Assembly (NCBI RefSeq): GCF_003315795.1
Contig: NZ_QMEY01000009.1
Location: forward strand, 62,001 to 126,000
Reading direction: 5' to 3'
Source of the DNA: Spongiactinospora rosea
Lineage (GTDB): Bacteria; Actinomycetota; Actinomycetes; Streptosporangiales; Streptosporangiaceae
DNA: 64,000 bases
Both the position numbers and the translations under genes were made by a program. Positions 49,756-58,314 of this stretch are shown piece after piece (position 1 is the stretch's first letter; every line of letters starts with the position of its first letter). The notes below the pieces were generated by a model, which did not search any database, was not told where the DNA came from, and saw nothing but the letters and a program-made list of their open reading frames with translations.

Positions 49756-50409
49756 ATGAAGGTCTTCATCGTGGGCATCGCGGGAGGCATCGGTTCGCGG
49801 CTCGCCCACCTCCTGCACGCGGACGGCGACCGGGTGGACGGCCTCTACCGCCGCCCCGAGCAGGGCAGGGCGCTCGCGGAGCACGGCATCGAGGCCACTC
49901 ACGGCGACCTGACCCGCCTCACCGCCGCCGAGCTCGCCGAGCTGGTACGCGGCACCGACGTGCTGGTCTTCTCCGCCGGGGCCGGCGGGGAAGGCGGTGC
50001 GGAGGCCACCACCAAGATCGACGGGGGCGGGCTCACCACCGCCGTCGCCGCCGCCCGCCTCGCGGGAGTACGCCGGTTCGTGCTGGTCTCGGTCTTCCCC
50101 GAGGCCGGGCGCGACGGGCATGTGTCCGACACCTTCGAGCACTACATCGACGTCAAGAAGCGGGCCGACGTCGAGCTGGCCGCCACCGACCTCGACTGGG
50201 TGATCCTGCGCCCGGCCGCGCTGACCGACGCGCCGGGCACCGGGCGGATCAGCCTCGCGCCCGCGCTGATCCACACCGAGGTGACCCGCGACGACGTGGC
50301 CGCCACGATCGCCGAGCTCGTCCACACTCCCGAGGTGCGGCGGCGCATCCTGGAGCTGACCGAAGGACCTGCGCCGATCGCCGCCGCCGTCGGGCAGCAG
50401 GTGGAATGA
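49756..50409 (+). CDS. NAD(P)-binding atypical SDR protein
   Basis: A 217-residue Rossmann protein (VFIVGIAGGIGSRLAHLL near the start, then a short YRRPEQG that would hold the 2'-phosphate of NADPH). The family (NmrA/SDR_a5-like, YwnB-like) has no YxxxK catalytic pair. Related proteins reduce flavins or biliverdin, or sense redox state. It lies 10 bp after the DJ-1 gene and is probably co-expressed in the electrophile response. An ATG at 49732, overlapping the previous stop, is an alternative start. Confidence 0.85.
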   Translation: MKVFIVGIAGGIGSRLAHLLHADGDRVDGLYRRPEQGRALAEHGIEATHGDLTRLTAAELAELVRGTDVLVFSAGAGGEGGAEATTKIDGGGLTTAVAAARLAGVRRFVLVSVFPEAGRDGHVSDTFEHYIDVKKRADVELAATDLDWVILRPAALTDAPGTGRISLAPALIHTEVTRDDVAATIAELVHTPEVRRRILELTEGPAPIAAAVGQQVE

Positions 50410-50416
50410 GGCCGGG

Positions 50417-51364
50417 TCAGGCAGAGCCCCCCGCTTCGGCCGTGAAGGACACGGGGGCCTTGGGGCTCGTGTCCACCAGCAGCCTGAAGACGTCCGGGCG
50501 GGAGTAGTGGCCGACCACGTCGAAGTCGTACTTGGCGCGCACGATGTCGTCCATGTCGAGGTCGGCGACCAGGACGGCCTCCTCGTCGTACACCGGCCCC
50601 GCCAGGACGTCGCCCAGCGGCCCGATGATCGAGCTGCCTCCGTTGGACACCAGGGTGTCCGGATCGTCCCCGAAGGGGCGCGGGTGGTCGTCGGGGAAGT
50701 CGCGGACGCGCATCACCTGGTTGGCCGCGAGCACGAAGCAGCGGCCCTCCTGGGCGATGTGCCGCATGGTCGCGTGGTGCGCCTCCAGGCCGACCGCCGT
50801 GGGCGCGCAGTAGATCTCGATCCCCTGCTGGTACATCGCCATTCGGGCGGCGGGCATCAGGTTCTCCCAGCACAGCACCGCGCCCACCCGCCCGATCTCG
50901 GTGTGGTGGACGTTCATCGTCGAACCGTCCCCGAACCCCCAGACCAGCCGCTCGGCGGCGGTCGGCATGAGCTTCCTGCGCTTGCCGAGCAGCGAACCGT
51001 CCGGCGCGACGTAGATCGCGGTGCAGTACAGGGTCGAGCCCGCGCGTTCGATCGCGCCGACGACCATGAAGACCCCGTGCTCGCGGGCGATCGAGCCGAG
51101 CCGGCCGGTGGCCGGGCCCGGTATCTCGATCGCGCCCTTGAAGTACCGCAGGTACTCGTCCCGGCCCTCCGGCGAGCGGTAGCCGACGACCGCGCCGAAG
51201 TGTGAGCCCTTCGGGTAGCCGCCGACGAAGCCCTCGGGGTAGACGACCAGGGCGGCGCCCTGCCGTGCGGCCTCGGCGGTCCAGTGCTCGACGCGGTCGA
51301 GCGCCCCTGCGCTGTCGAAAGGCGTCGTCGCCGCCTGCACAACGGCGGCGCGGGTGATGGTCAT
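50417..51364 (-). CDS. Nitrilase-superfamily hydrolase (nitrilase 1)
   Basis: A 315-residue nitrilase-branch C-N hydrolase. The triad is Glu44 (VVYPEGFVGGYPKG), Lys131 (LGKRRKLMPT) and Cys165 (GAVLCWENLMP), with CWENxMP typical of true nitrilases. It hydrolyses nitriles to carboxylic acid and ammonia. It is paralogous to the gene at 52469 with the triad at identical positions. It ends the operon MFS-nitrilase 2-aldoxime dehydratase-nitrilase 1. Substrate probably an aryl- or alkyl-nitrile, inferred from the aldoxime dehydratase. Cytoplasmic, multimeric in the family. Confidence 0.92.
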   Translation of the reverse strand: MTITRAAVVQAATTPFDSAGALDRVEHWTAEAARQGAALVVYPEGFVGGYPKGSHFGAVVGYRSPEGRDEYLRYFKGAIEIPGPATGRLGSIAREHGVFMVVGAIERAGSTLYCTAIYVAPDGSLLGKRRKLMPTAAERLVWGFGDGSTMNVHHTEIGRVGAVLCWENLMPAARMAMYQQGIEIYCAPTAVGLEAHHATMRHIAQEGRCFVLAANQVMRVRDFPDDHPRPFGDDPDTLVSNGGSSIIGPLGDVLAGPVYDEEAVLVADLDMDDIVRAKYDFDVVGHYSRPDVFRLLVDTSPKAPVSFTAEAGGSA

Positions 51365-51395
51365 GTGCGTCGGTTTCCTTCGTGGGTCGGGATGG

Positions 51396-52463
51396 TCATG
51401 CGGCGGGGGTCGTCCACGGGCCGATCCTGGTCAGTCCGGTGCCGGGCGCGCAGTTGACGTACTCGAACCGGTTGTTCTCCGGGAGGACGAAGACCTCGTG
51501 CCAGGTGATGACGTCCCGCCGGGGGCCGTATTCGAGCCCCTTGGCGATCTGGTGCTTGTAGATGGCCTTGTGCGTGGCGTGCCGGGCCGCCCATTCCTCC
51601 AGGCCGGCGATGTCCTGGAGGACGGCGTAGATCGACGTCTCGCGGCGCGGCTCCCCGTGCTCGTCGAGGTTGGTCAACCGGCGCAGGAAGATGGTCCCGG
51701 TCGAGGCGTGCTCTTCGAGGTGGTCCATGCCACGGTCGAGTTTGGGGCGCAGCGCGTCCTCGTAGTCGGCGGCCTGCTCGGGTTCGGAGTCGTGCCAGAA
51801 CTGCCCGGACCGGATCACCGACGTGTTGAGCGGGGAGTGCACGATGATCCGCCGCCCTCGGGGATCGAGCGGCGGCCCCTGGACGACTTCGACGCCCAGC
51901 GGGGACTCAAGCGGGTCGATCGCCGACAACGGGATCCGGTCGCGCATCGCCCCGAAGTAGCCGTTGGTGGTGATCTCGACGGTCTCCGACTCCCGGGTAC
52001 GGCCGAGCCCGATCCGGTAGTGCGGCTGGGAGTAGATGGTCTCGTGCCGCTCATACGGGCAGACGATGGTCTCCCGCCAGTACCCGACGCCGTCCTCCAG
52101 CCGGGCCGGGGAGTGCCACCAGCCGGCCCAGCGGGAGCCGCACGACCAGGCCGCGTGCGCCGTGGCGGAGGTCCAGTAGGCGACCGCCACGACGGCGGGG
52201 CGGCCGGTCTCGTCCTGCGGGCAGAAGAAGACCTCCCACGCCTCGGGCCCGTCGGGGACGTCCATGGAGGTCCGCAGGGCCGTCAGGAAGTCGCGGGCGG
52301 CGGCGCCGCCCGGTTCGACCCCCTGGACGCCGAGCCATTCCGCGATCAACGTGGGGGTGGGCCGCCGCCAGCGCAGCGACCAGCGGGCGTTCTTCGGCTG
52401 GAAGCCGTCGGGCCTTCGCTCCGGAATACTGCGCTCATAGGTGATGTGGTACGTGTTCTCCAT
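51396..52463 (-). CDS. Aldoxime dehydratase, phenylacetaldoxime dehydratase family
   Basis: A 355-residue heme enzyme that removes water from aldoximes to give nitriles. Family residues can be matched to OxdRE/OxdA from memory: Arg in GAMRDRIPLS (174 or 176), Ser219 in RSGQFW, a proximal heme His near 298 (RHATHKAIY) and a distal catalytic His322 (WHEVF). The WSLRWRRP N-terminus and the YCWRETI-like middle are also characteristic; here it reads GYWRETIV. It lies between two nitrilase genes, so aldoxime to nitrile to acid is encoded in one operon. Confidence 0.9.
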   Translation of the reverse strand: MENTYHITYERSIPERRPDGFQPKNARWSLRWRRPTPTLIAEWLGVQGVEPGGAAARDFLTALRTSMDVPDGPEAWEVFFCPQDETGRPAVVAVAYWTSATAHAAWSCGSRWAGWWHSPARLEDGVGYWRETIVCPYERHETIYSQPHYRIGLGRTRESETVEITTNGYFGAMRDRIPLSAIDPLESPLGVEVVQGPPLDPRGRRIIVHSPLNTSVIRSGQFWHDSEPEQAADYEDALRPKLDRGMDHLEEHASTGTIFLRRLTNLDEHGEPRRETSIYAVLQDIAGLEEWAARHATHKAIYKHQIAKGLEYGPRRDVITWHEVFVLPENNRFEYVNCAPGTGLTRIGPWTTPAA

Positions 52464-52468
52464 ACAGG

Positions 52469-53401
52469 TCACCCCGCACTCGTACTGACCGCAGACCGGA
52501 CGGAACGATCCACGGTCAGCCGGAAAAGGTCGGGACGGGCGAAATGGCCCGTCACGTCGAAGTCGTATTTCCAGCGCGGGATCTCGTCGAGGTCGAGATC
52601 GGCGAGCAGCATCGTCTGTTCGTCCCAGACCGGACCGGCGAGTACGCCGCCGTCCGGCCCGGCGATCACGCTGCCGCCGCGGGAGATCACCGTGCCGCGC
52701 CCCGGCCCGGTGGCCGGGAGGTACCCCGGCGGGTAGTCCGCAACGCGCATCACCTGGTTGGCCGCCAGCACGAAGCAGCGGCCCTCGCGGGCGATGTGCC
52801 GCGCGGTCACCACGTCCAGTTCGGTGCCCACGGCGGTCGGCGCGCAGTAGATCTGCACGTCCTGGGCGTACATCGCCATGCGGACGGCGGGCATCAGGTT
52901 CTCCCAGCACATGACCGTGCCGACCCGCCCGGCGTCGGTGGGGTGGACGTCCAGCGTGGAGGCGTCGCCCCAGCCGAACAGCAGCCGCTCGGCCCCCACC
53001 CCCAGCAGCTTGCGCCGCTTGCCGAGCAGGGCGCCGTCCGGGCCGAAGGTGAGCATCGCGCAGTACAGCGTCGAGCCGTCCCGCTCGATGACGCCGACCA
53101 CGAGCACGGTCCCGGCGTCGGCGGCGATCCGGCCGAGCGCGTCGGCGGCCGGTCCGGGCACCTCCACCGCCGACTCGAAGTACCGGCGGTACTCCTCGCG
53201 CCCTTCGGCGGAACGCCGTCCGATGACGGCCCCGAAGTCGCTCCCCTTCGGGTAGCCCCCGACGAAGGACTCGGGGAAGACGACCAGCCGGGCGCGCTGT
53301 GCCGCCGCCCTGGCCGTCCAGCCGGCCACCAGGTCGATGGCGTGCCAGGGGTCGAAGAGGCGGGTGGCCGCCTGGATCACCGCTACGCGTGTCGCGGGCA
53401 T
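52469..53401 (-). CDS. Nitrilase-superfamily hydrolase (nitrilase 2)
   Basis: A 310-residue nitrilase homologous to that at 50417 along its full length. Glu44 (VVFPESFVGGYPKG), Lys131 (LGKRRKLLG) and Cys165 (GTVMCWENLMP) are conserved at the same positions. It is five bases upstream of the aldoxime dehydratase and 10 bp after the MFS stop, so it is co-transcribed. Two diverged nitrilases flanking one dehydratase suggest different substrate ranges or one with nitrile-hydratase-like by-product, neither of which can be told from sequence. Confidence 0.92.
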   Translation of the reverse strand: MPATRVAVIQAATRLFDPWHAIDLVAGWTARAAAQRARLVVFPESFVGGYPKGSDFGAVIGRRSAEGREEYRRYFESAVEVPGPAADALGRIAADAGTVLVVGVIERDGSTLYCAMLTFGPDGALLGKRRKLLGVGAERLLFGWGDASTLDVHPTDAGRVGTVMCWENLMPAVRMAMYAQDVQIYCAPTAVGTELDVVTARHIAREGRCFVLAANQVMRVADYPPGYLPATGPGRGTVISRGGSVIAGPDGGVLAGPVWDEQTMLLADLDLDEIPRWKYDFDVTGHFARPDLFRLTVDRSVRSAVSTSAG

Positions 53402-53411
53402 CGGTACCTCC

Positions 53412-54752
53412 TCAGCGCGAGCGACGGAAGGGGCTCGGCACGGACCGCAGGTCGCTGCCCTTGGACTCCCGGACCAGCAGGCCGCCGATGACCGCCAGCA
53501 GGGAGAGGACCCCGATCCAGAGCCAGAAGATCCAGCCGTTCCCCGACTGGTTGCTCCAGGTCAGCAGCAGGGGCGCGGTACCGCCGAACGCGGCGACGGA
53601 GACCGAGGTCGCGAACCCGACCCCGGCGGCGCGAATCCGGGTGGGGAACAGCTCGGAGACCATCGCCGGGTACATCGAGGCGCCCATGGCCCACACGCCC
53701 ATGCCCACCGTCTGGGCGATGAACAGGGTCCACGGCTCGCCGCTGATCAGCAGTGACAGGGGAAAGTACGTCAGGATGGCGACCACGCCCATGGCGATGA
53801 TCTGCTTCCTGCGGCCGATCCGGTCCGACATCGCCCCCCAGAAAACGATCAGGCCCAGCGCGAGGGCCTGCGCGGCGAGGCTGGCCAGGAACGCGCCGCT
53901 CGGGTCCATCCCCTTGGCGGAGATGGCGAAGGACGGCGCGAAGGTGGCCCAGATGTAGTAAGCGCAGTTGTGCCCGGCGGCGAGCAGGATGACCAGGCCG
54001 CCGATCTTGAGGGAGTTCGCCCGGCCGATCGGCGCGGTCGCCGCCTCGGCCTGCGGGTTCTGGTCGCTGAACGTCTCGGTCTCGGCGGCGCTCCGCCGCA
54101 GTACCAGCACGAACAGCCCGAGAAGCGCGCCCGCGACGAACGCCAGCCGCCAGCCGTAGCTCGCGGTCTCCTCCTGCCCGAGGACGAGGGTGAGGACCGC
54201 GCCGAGGCTCGTCGCGGCCATCACGCCGAGGGTGACGGCGAAGAAGACGGAGCTGGACCACAGGCCCCGGCGTTCGGCGGGCGCGATCTCGGCGACGTAG
54301 GTGTAGGAGACCCCCGATTCGCCGCCGTGGGCGAGTCCCTGTACCAGGCGGGTGGCCAGCAGCGCGGCCGAGGACCACACGCCGATCTGCTCGTAGCCGG
54401 GCAGCAGGGCGATGACCAGGCTGGTCACGGCCATCGTGGAGATGGTCGAGATCAGTACGGCCCGCCGCCCGTACCGGTCGGCGATCGCGCCGAAGATCAG
54501 TCCGCCGAACGGCCGGGCGACGAACCCCACGGCGAACACCGCCAGCGTGGCCAGCAGCGCGGACGCCGGATCGCTCCTGTCGAAGAAGTGAGCGGCGAGG
54601 TACGTCGAGAACACCGCGTAGAGGGTCCAGTCGAACCACTCGAGAATGTTCCCGGCGACCGCAGCGCGGAGTGAGCGCAGATCCGCCCGGCTCGGCTGAC
54701 GGATCGGCCTGGGGGACGCGTGGGCGGTGCCGACCGCTGGTAGGTGGGACAT
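53412..54752 (-). CDS. MFS transporter, metabolite:H+ symporter (MHS)-like
   Basis: A 446-residue protein with twelve membrane helices. The MHS signature GNILEWFDWTLYAVFSTYLAAHFF (key part NxLEWFDW) is in helix 1, GGLIFGAIADRYGRR follows helix 2, and VQGLAHGGESG is in helix 4. MHS members import carboxylates, aromatic acids, ectoine or similar. AGGAGGTAA before the ATG at 54752 is a perfect Shine-Dalgarno. First gene of the aldoxime-nitrile operon and divergent from LysR, so it probably imports the pathway substrate. Confidence 0.9.
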   Translation of the reverse strand: MSHLPAVGTAHASPRPIRQPSRADLRSLRAAVAGNILEWFDWTLYAVFSTYLAAHFFDRSDPASALLATLAVFAVGFVARPFGGLIFGAIADRYGRRAVLISTISTMAVTSLVIALLPGYEQIGVWSSAALLATRLVQGLAHGGESGVSYTYVAEIAPAERRGLWSSSVFFAVTLGVMAATSLGAVLTLVLGQEETASYGWRLAFVAGALLGLFVLVLRRSAAETETFSDQNPQAEAATAPIGRANSLKIGGLVILLAAGHNCAYYIWATFAPSFAISAKGMDPSGAFLASLAAQALALGLIVFWGAMSDRIGRRKQIIAMGVVAILTYFPLSLLISGEPWTLFIAQTVGMGVWAMGASMYPAMVSELFPTRIRAAGVGFATSVSVAAFGGTAPLLLTWSNQSGNGWIFWLWIGVLSLLAVIGGLLVRESKGSDLRSVPSPFRRSR

Positions 54753-54896
54753 GGGGTTACCTCCTGTGCGGGCTCTCGCGCAGGTACGAGCGAGAACTGT
54801 CCCGAAGGTAGGCTTGTATCCAATATCACGTCTAACAATAGTTACGTATGATTCCCATCGACCGGGTCGATCGTGCCTGGTAGTGGGGGGTGGCCG

Positions 54897-55847
54897 GTGA
54901 ACGATCCGGACGACGTTCTGACACGGCTGCGCGGGGTGGACCTCAATCTCTTCGTCGTGTTCGCGACCGTGCTGCGCGAGGGCAACGTCACGCGGGCCGC
55001 CGAGCACCTGCGGATGAGCCAGGCCGCCGTCAGCGCGTCGTTGACCCGGCTGCGCAGGCTGTTCCACGATCCGCTGTTCGTGCGGGTGCCCGGGGGCGTC
55101 GCGCCGACCGTGCTGGCCCGCCAGTTGAGCGGCAGGATCGAGGCGGCGCTGACCACCCTCCACGTCGCCGTGGCGGGCGAACCGGCCTTCGACCCCGCCG
55201 CCGACCACGCGGTCTTCCGGCTCGGCATGTCCGACGATCTTGAGGCGCTGCTGATGCCGCGCCTGATCGCCAGGGTGGCCGAGACCAGCCCGGCCTCGTC
55301 GCTGCGCTGCCTGCTCGCCAACCGCATGACCATCACCGGGCTGCTCGACGAGGGCAGCGCCGACGTCGGCGTGGTCGCCTCCGACCGCTGGGGGCCGGAC
55401 TACCGCAGCCGGGTGCTCTTCGAGTCCGGCTACGCCACCGTCTACGACCGCACGGCCTTCGGCCGGACGGGCGCGCTGACCAGGGAGGAGTACGTCGCCG
55501 CGCCGCACGTCATGATCTCGGCGAACGGCGCGCGGGGGATCGTCGACGACGTACTGGAGGCGGAGGGCCTGCGGCGGCACAAGCTGGCCTCGACGGCGCA
55601 CTTCGCGATGGTCCCGCTGCTGCTGGCGCGGAGCACCGCCGTGGCGACGATGCCACGGCACGTCGCGGAGGTCCTGGCGGCGGACTTCGGGCTGGAGGTC
55701 TGCGAGCCGCCGTTCCGGCTGCCCAGGTTCACCGTCAGCGTGCTGTGGCACCACATGAGCGGGAAGAATCCGGCGGTCATGTGGCTGGTCCGGACCATCG
55801 CGGAGGTGTCCGCGCAGGTCAGCGGCGTCCGGCATGTCCTGGATTGA
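54897..55847 (+). CDS. LysR-family regulator of the aldoxime-nitrile operon
   Basis: A 316-residue LTTR with wHTH LRGVDLNLFVVFATVLREGNVTRAAEHLRMSQAAVSASL (key parts VTRAAEHL and SQAAVSASLTRLR) and a LysR ligand domain from ~95. It is of the NodD/NagR-like branch, judging from the RLR-FHDPLFVR segment. GGGGGG before the GTG at 54897 favours this start. Divergent from the MFS-nitrilase operon. The AT-rich 54815-54860, with TATCC...AATAG repeats, is the probable binding region. Confidence 0.88.
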   Translation: MNDPDDVLTRLRGVDLNLFVVFATVLREGNVTRAAEHLRMSQAAVSASLTRLRRLFHDPLFVRVPGGVAPTVLARQLSGRIEAALTTLHVAVAGEPAFDPAADHAVFRLGMSDDLEALLMPRLIARVAETSPASSLRCLLANRMTITGLLDEGSADVGVVASDRWGPDYRSRVLFESGYATVYDRTAFGRTGALTREEYVAAPHVMISANGARGIVDDVLEAEGLRRHKLASTAHFAMVPLLLARSTAVATMPRHVAEVLAADFGLEVCEPPFRLPRFTVSVLWHHMSGKNPAVMWLVRTIAEVSAQVSGVRHVLD

Positions 55848-55866
55848 AGCCGGTTTGAAAGTGGGT

Positions 55867-55904
55867 GCGGGCGGGCGGCGTTGTGGGGCACGCCGCCCGC
55901 CCGC
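55867..55904. terminator. Strong GC hairpin between convergent genes
   Basis: A perfect 14-bp stem GCGGGCGGGCGGCG / CGCCGCCCGCCCGC around a 10-nt loop, 20 bp past the LysR stop. No U-tract follows on either strand, as in many actinobacterial I-shaped terminators. It could serve both LysR and the convergent small genes. Confidence 0.6.
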
Positions 55905-56046
55905 AGAGCGCGGTACGGCCCAGGGAAGGTACAGAACGGCCGCCGCGCGTCTCAGGTGGTGGCGGCGGGCGGGGAGCCGACCTCGTACCCGCCCGCCGCC
56001 GTACGGCACGGCGACGCCCTTTTCCGCACCACGCCGCCGTGCCCGC

Positions 56047-56343
56047 TCAAGAAGGGCCCTCCCACGCGTCGCCGGACACCGTGACGGTCACGCCGTCCTG
56101 GCGGTGCGCGGTCAGCCGGGTCGGCCCGTACACATACCCCACGCCGACCCACGACAGCCGCGCGTACCGGACCCGCCCCCGCCCGGACGGGCAGGCGTCC
56201 AGCACCTCGAACATCGCGTCCTCGGCGGCGGCCGGGCAGTCGCTCACCCCGCCCGCACCCCGCCCACCGGCCTGGACCTCCCACACCGCCAGCAGCGGGC
56301 GTACCGTGCAGCCGAGGAGGAACCCGTCAGGGAACGGCCACAT
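56047..56343 (-). CDS. Small hypothetical protein in XRE locus 3 (family Y)
   Basis: A 98-residue homologue of the protein at 10002-10301, with GRGRVRYARLS, GYVYG, LTAHRQDG and SGDAWEG conserved. It overlaps the preceding family-Z gene by 17 bp and is therefore co-transcribed. Two Cys in the N-terminal half are not shared. Unknown function. Confidence 0.75.
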   Translation of the reverse strand: MWPFPDGFLLGCTVRPLLAVWEVQAGGRGAGGVSDCPAAAEDAMFEVLDACPSGRGRVRYARLSWVGVGYVYGPTRLTAHRQDGVTVTVSGDAWEGPS

Positions 56344-56668
56344 CGGGGGACTCCTCGGCGTCCGGGTTCAGCAGGGCGTAGTCGCAGGCCAGGGCTTCGG
56401 CGGCGCCGGTCACGGTGCAGCGGTGGACGTACAGCGGGATGCCGGGGTGCAGCGTGCGGGGGCTGTGCCACCAGATCCCGTCGTCCTGGACGATGGCGAC
56501 CAGGCCGGAGCAGAGCGACAGCCGGACCCGGTTCTGATCACCGGTGAGGTCCGCATGGATGCCGCGCAGGGCGAGCGCGTCGTGCAATGCGCGCGCGGTT
56601 TCGGCCGGGGTGGTGACCGGCGGAGACACCGGGCGTATCTGCCAGAATGCGAGCATAAAGGAATTCAT
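56327..56668 (-). CDS. Small hypothetical protein in XRE locus 3 (family Z)
   Basis: A 113-residue protein with TPAETARALHDALALRGI, then RVRLSLCSGLVAIVQDDGIWWHSP (key part DDGIWW), and a Cys-containing C-terminus. Its layout resembles the protein at 9729-9998. An ATG four codons in is an equally possible start. First of a two-gene minus-strand unit divergent from the XRE gene at 56939. Unknown function. Confidence 0.65.
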   Translation of the reverse strand: MNSFMLAFWQIRPVSPPVTTPAETARALHDALALRGIHADLTGDQNRVRLSLCSGLVAIVQDDGIWWHSPRTLHPGIPLYVHRCTVTGAAEALACDYALLNPDAEESPDVAVP

Positions 56669-56893
56669 CCGCGATCACCGAATACGTTCCCCTCGTCAGC
56701 CGGCAACGCCGTACGATCGTGCATCGTGGTCGCACCTCCTGCGTGCGATCTAGGGGCCCGCCGAACTCCTGGCCGTTGTTCGGCGGGTTCCGCTGTTTCA
56801 GCGGCCCTCAGTCTCCTCGGTGTGGGGAAGTGCGGGTAATCCCTGATCGGCGCGCAGAATCACCCCGCGTGAACGACGAAAGGGAGATACATT

Positions 56894-56903
56894 AAGCATG
56901 CTT
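56894..56903. promoter_or_regulatory. Palindrome between the small genes and the XRE gene of locus 3
   Basis: AAGCATGCTT is a perfect 10-bp palindrome 36 bp before the ATG at 56939, flanked by AT-rich bases (ATT before, TAG after). A dimeric HTH binding site is likely, controlling one or both divergent units. The rest of 56669-56938 shows no other element. Confidence 0.4.
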
Positions 56904-56938
56904 TAGGTCAGCGATGGTCATCCCGGAGGGCCTGGAAC

Positions 56939-58282
56939 ATGGCGAAGCGGACGGCAGACCCGGACAAGCTGAACCACGCACTGCACAAGGCTCGCATACA
57001 GAAGGAATCTCCCACCTGGGCGGGGAGCGAGCTTTCCCGTCAGGAGCTGGCAGACCTGGTCAACCAGTGGATTCACCAGCACTCGGGGCAGATGTCCGCG
57101 CTGGACGCTGGCTACATCGGCAAGCTGGAACGTGGTGAGATCCGGTGGCCCAGCGCCTCTTATCGATCCGGGTTGCGGGCGGTGCTAGAGGTACAAACCG
57201 ACGCAGAATTGGGCTTTTCTCCTCCTCGTAGGACTTTGCAGCCTATTGATAACGTAGACGACGTGGATCGTAAACAGTTCCTCTCAGCCGCCGCACTGGG
57301 CCTTGGGGCCACTTTCACCCCATCCGCACTTTCCGCACTCATCGAACCCGCCAAGCCCACCCCAATCCCCGCGAAAATCGGCATGACCGAAATCCAGGAG
57401 ATCCGGACGGTCGCCCAGACTTTCTCGCAATGGGACGAGCAGTACGGCGGCGGTCTCCTCCGCCCAGCGGTCACCGCGCAACTTCGGCACGCCGTCGCCC
57501 TGCTGGACGCGCGCTGTCCGGACAAGCTGCACGACGAGCTGTATTCCGCAGTCGCGTACTTGAGCGGCGTGGCGGGCTTCATGGCCTTCGACATCTACGA
57601 CCACGAGACGGCGAGCCGCCAGTATCGGCTGGCCCTGATGTGCGCCGAAGAAGCCGGTGACTTCCAGCAGCGGGCCATCATTCTGGCCTCGATGGCCCGG
57701 CAGGCCCTGTGGCGGAATGACCCCGACACCACGCTCACCCGCATCGAGATGGCACAGGTCCGCTCGGACCGCCTCACCCCCGCCGCCCGCGCCATGCTCT
57801 CGGCGGTCCGTTCCCGCGCGCTGGCCCAACTCAGTCGGGACCAGGAGGCCATCGCGGCGGTCGGGCTGGCCGACGACCTGTTCGCGGACATCACGGCGAT
57901 CGACACCTCCGGCCCGCTGCACTGGTACGACGCGGCCGAACACGCCGGAGAGACCGGCCACACCCTGGCCGAACTCTCCCACGCGCCCTCCCGCGAGGAG
58001 GGGATACGGCGACTCACTACCGCTGCCGCCACGCATAGGGACACTTCCGCCAGGGCGCGGGCCTTCACTCTGCTTCTGGTCGCCCGGCTGCACATCGCGG
58101 GTGCCGACCCGCACGAGGGCGCCGCCATCGGTGCCGAGATCGTGGACCGCGCCGCGTCAGTGCGTTCCCACCGCATCCGCGACTACCTGATCGACCTCCG
58201 GAAGACCACCCGCCAGCACCCGAAGATCAGCGAGATGGCCGACCTCCGCGACCGCATCAACGTGGCCCTGACATCAGCCTGA
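56939..58282 (+). CDS. XRE-family regulator with TPR-like C-terminus
   Basis: A 447-residue protein. The N-terminal HTH (~12-70) is interrupted by an insertion between helices (SRQELADLVNQWIHQHSGQ, then ALDAGYIGKLERGEIRW). A linker with RKQFLSAAALGLGA follows, then a helical TPR-like domain (YSAVAYLSGVAGFMAFDIYDHETASRQYRLALMCAEEAGD, key parts HETASRQYRLAL and ALWRNDPDTTL). This is the standard actinobacterial large XRE/TPR type. GGAGG lies 11 bases before the ATG. Partner genes of families Y and Z are divergent. Confidence 0.88.
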   Translation: MAKRTADPDKLNHALHKARIQKESPTWAGSELSRQELADLVNQWIHQHSGQMSALDAGYIGKLERGEIRWPSASYRSGLRAVLEVQTDAELGFSPPRRTLQPIDNVDDVDRKQFLSAAALGLGATFTPSALSALIEPAKPTPIPAKIGMTEIQEIRTVAQTFSQWDEQYGGGLLRPAVTAQLRHAVALLDARCPDKLHDELYSAVAYLSGVAGFMAFDIYDHETASRQYRLALMCAEEAGDFQQRAIILASMARQALWRNDPDTTLTRIEMAQVRSDRLTPAARAMLSAVRSRALAQLSRDQEAIAAVGLADDLFADITAIDTSGPLHWYDAAEHAGETGHTLAELSHAPSREEGIRRLTTAAATHRDTSARARAFTLLLVARLHIAGADPHEGAAIGAEIVDRAASVRSHRIRDYLIDLRKTTRQHPKISEMADLRDRINVALTSA

Positions 58283-58314
58283 TCGAGCCCTGTCAGAAGG
58301 ATCAGGGGTGGTGA

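Noticed and set aside
55448..55891. Minus-strand gene overlapping the LysR 3' end
   Set aside because: Antisense frame with no domain. The LysR ligand domain runs continuously through the same bases on the plus strand.
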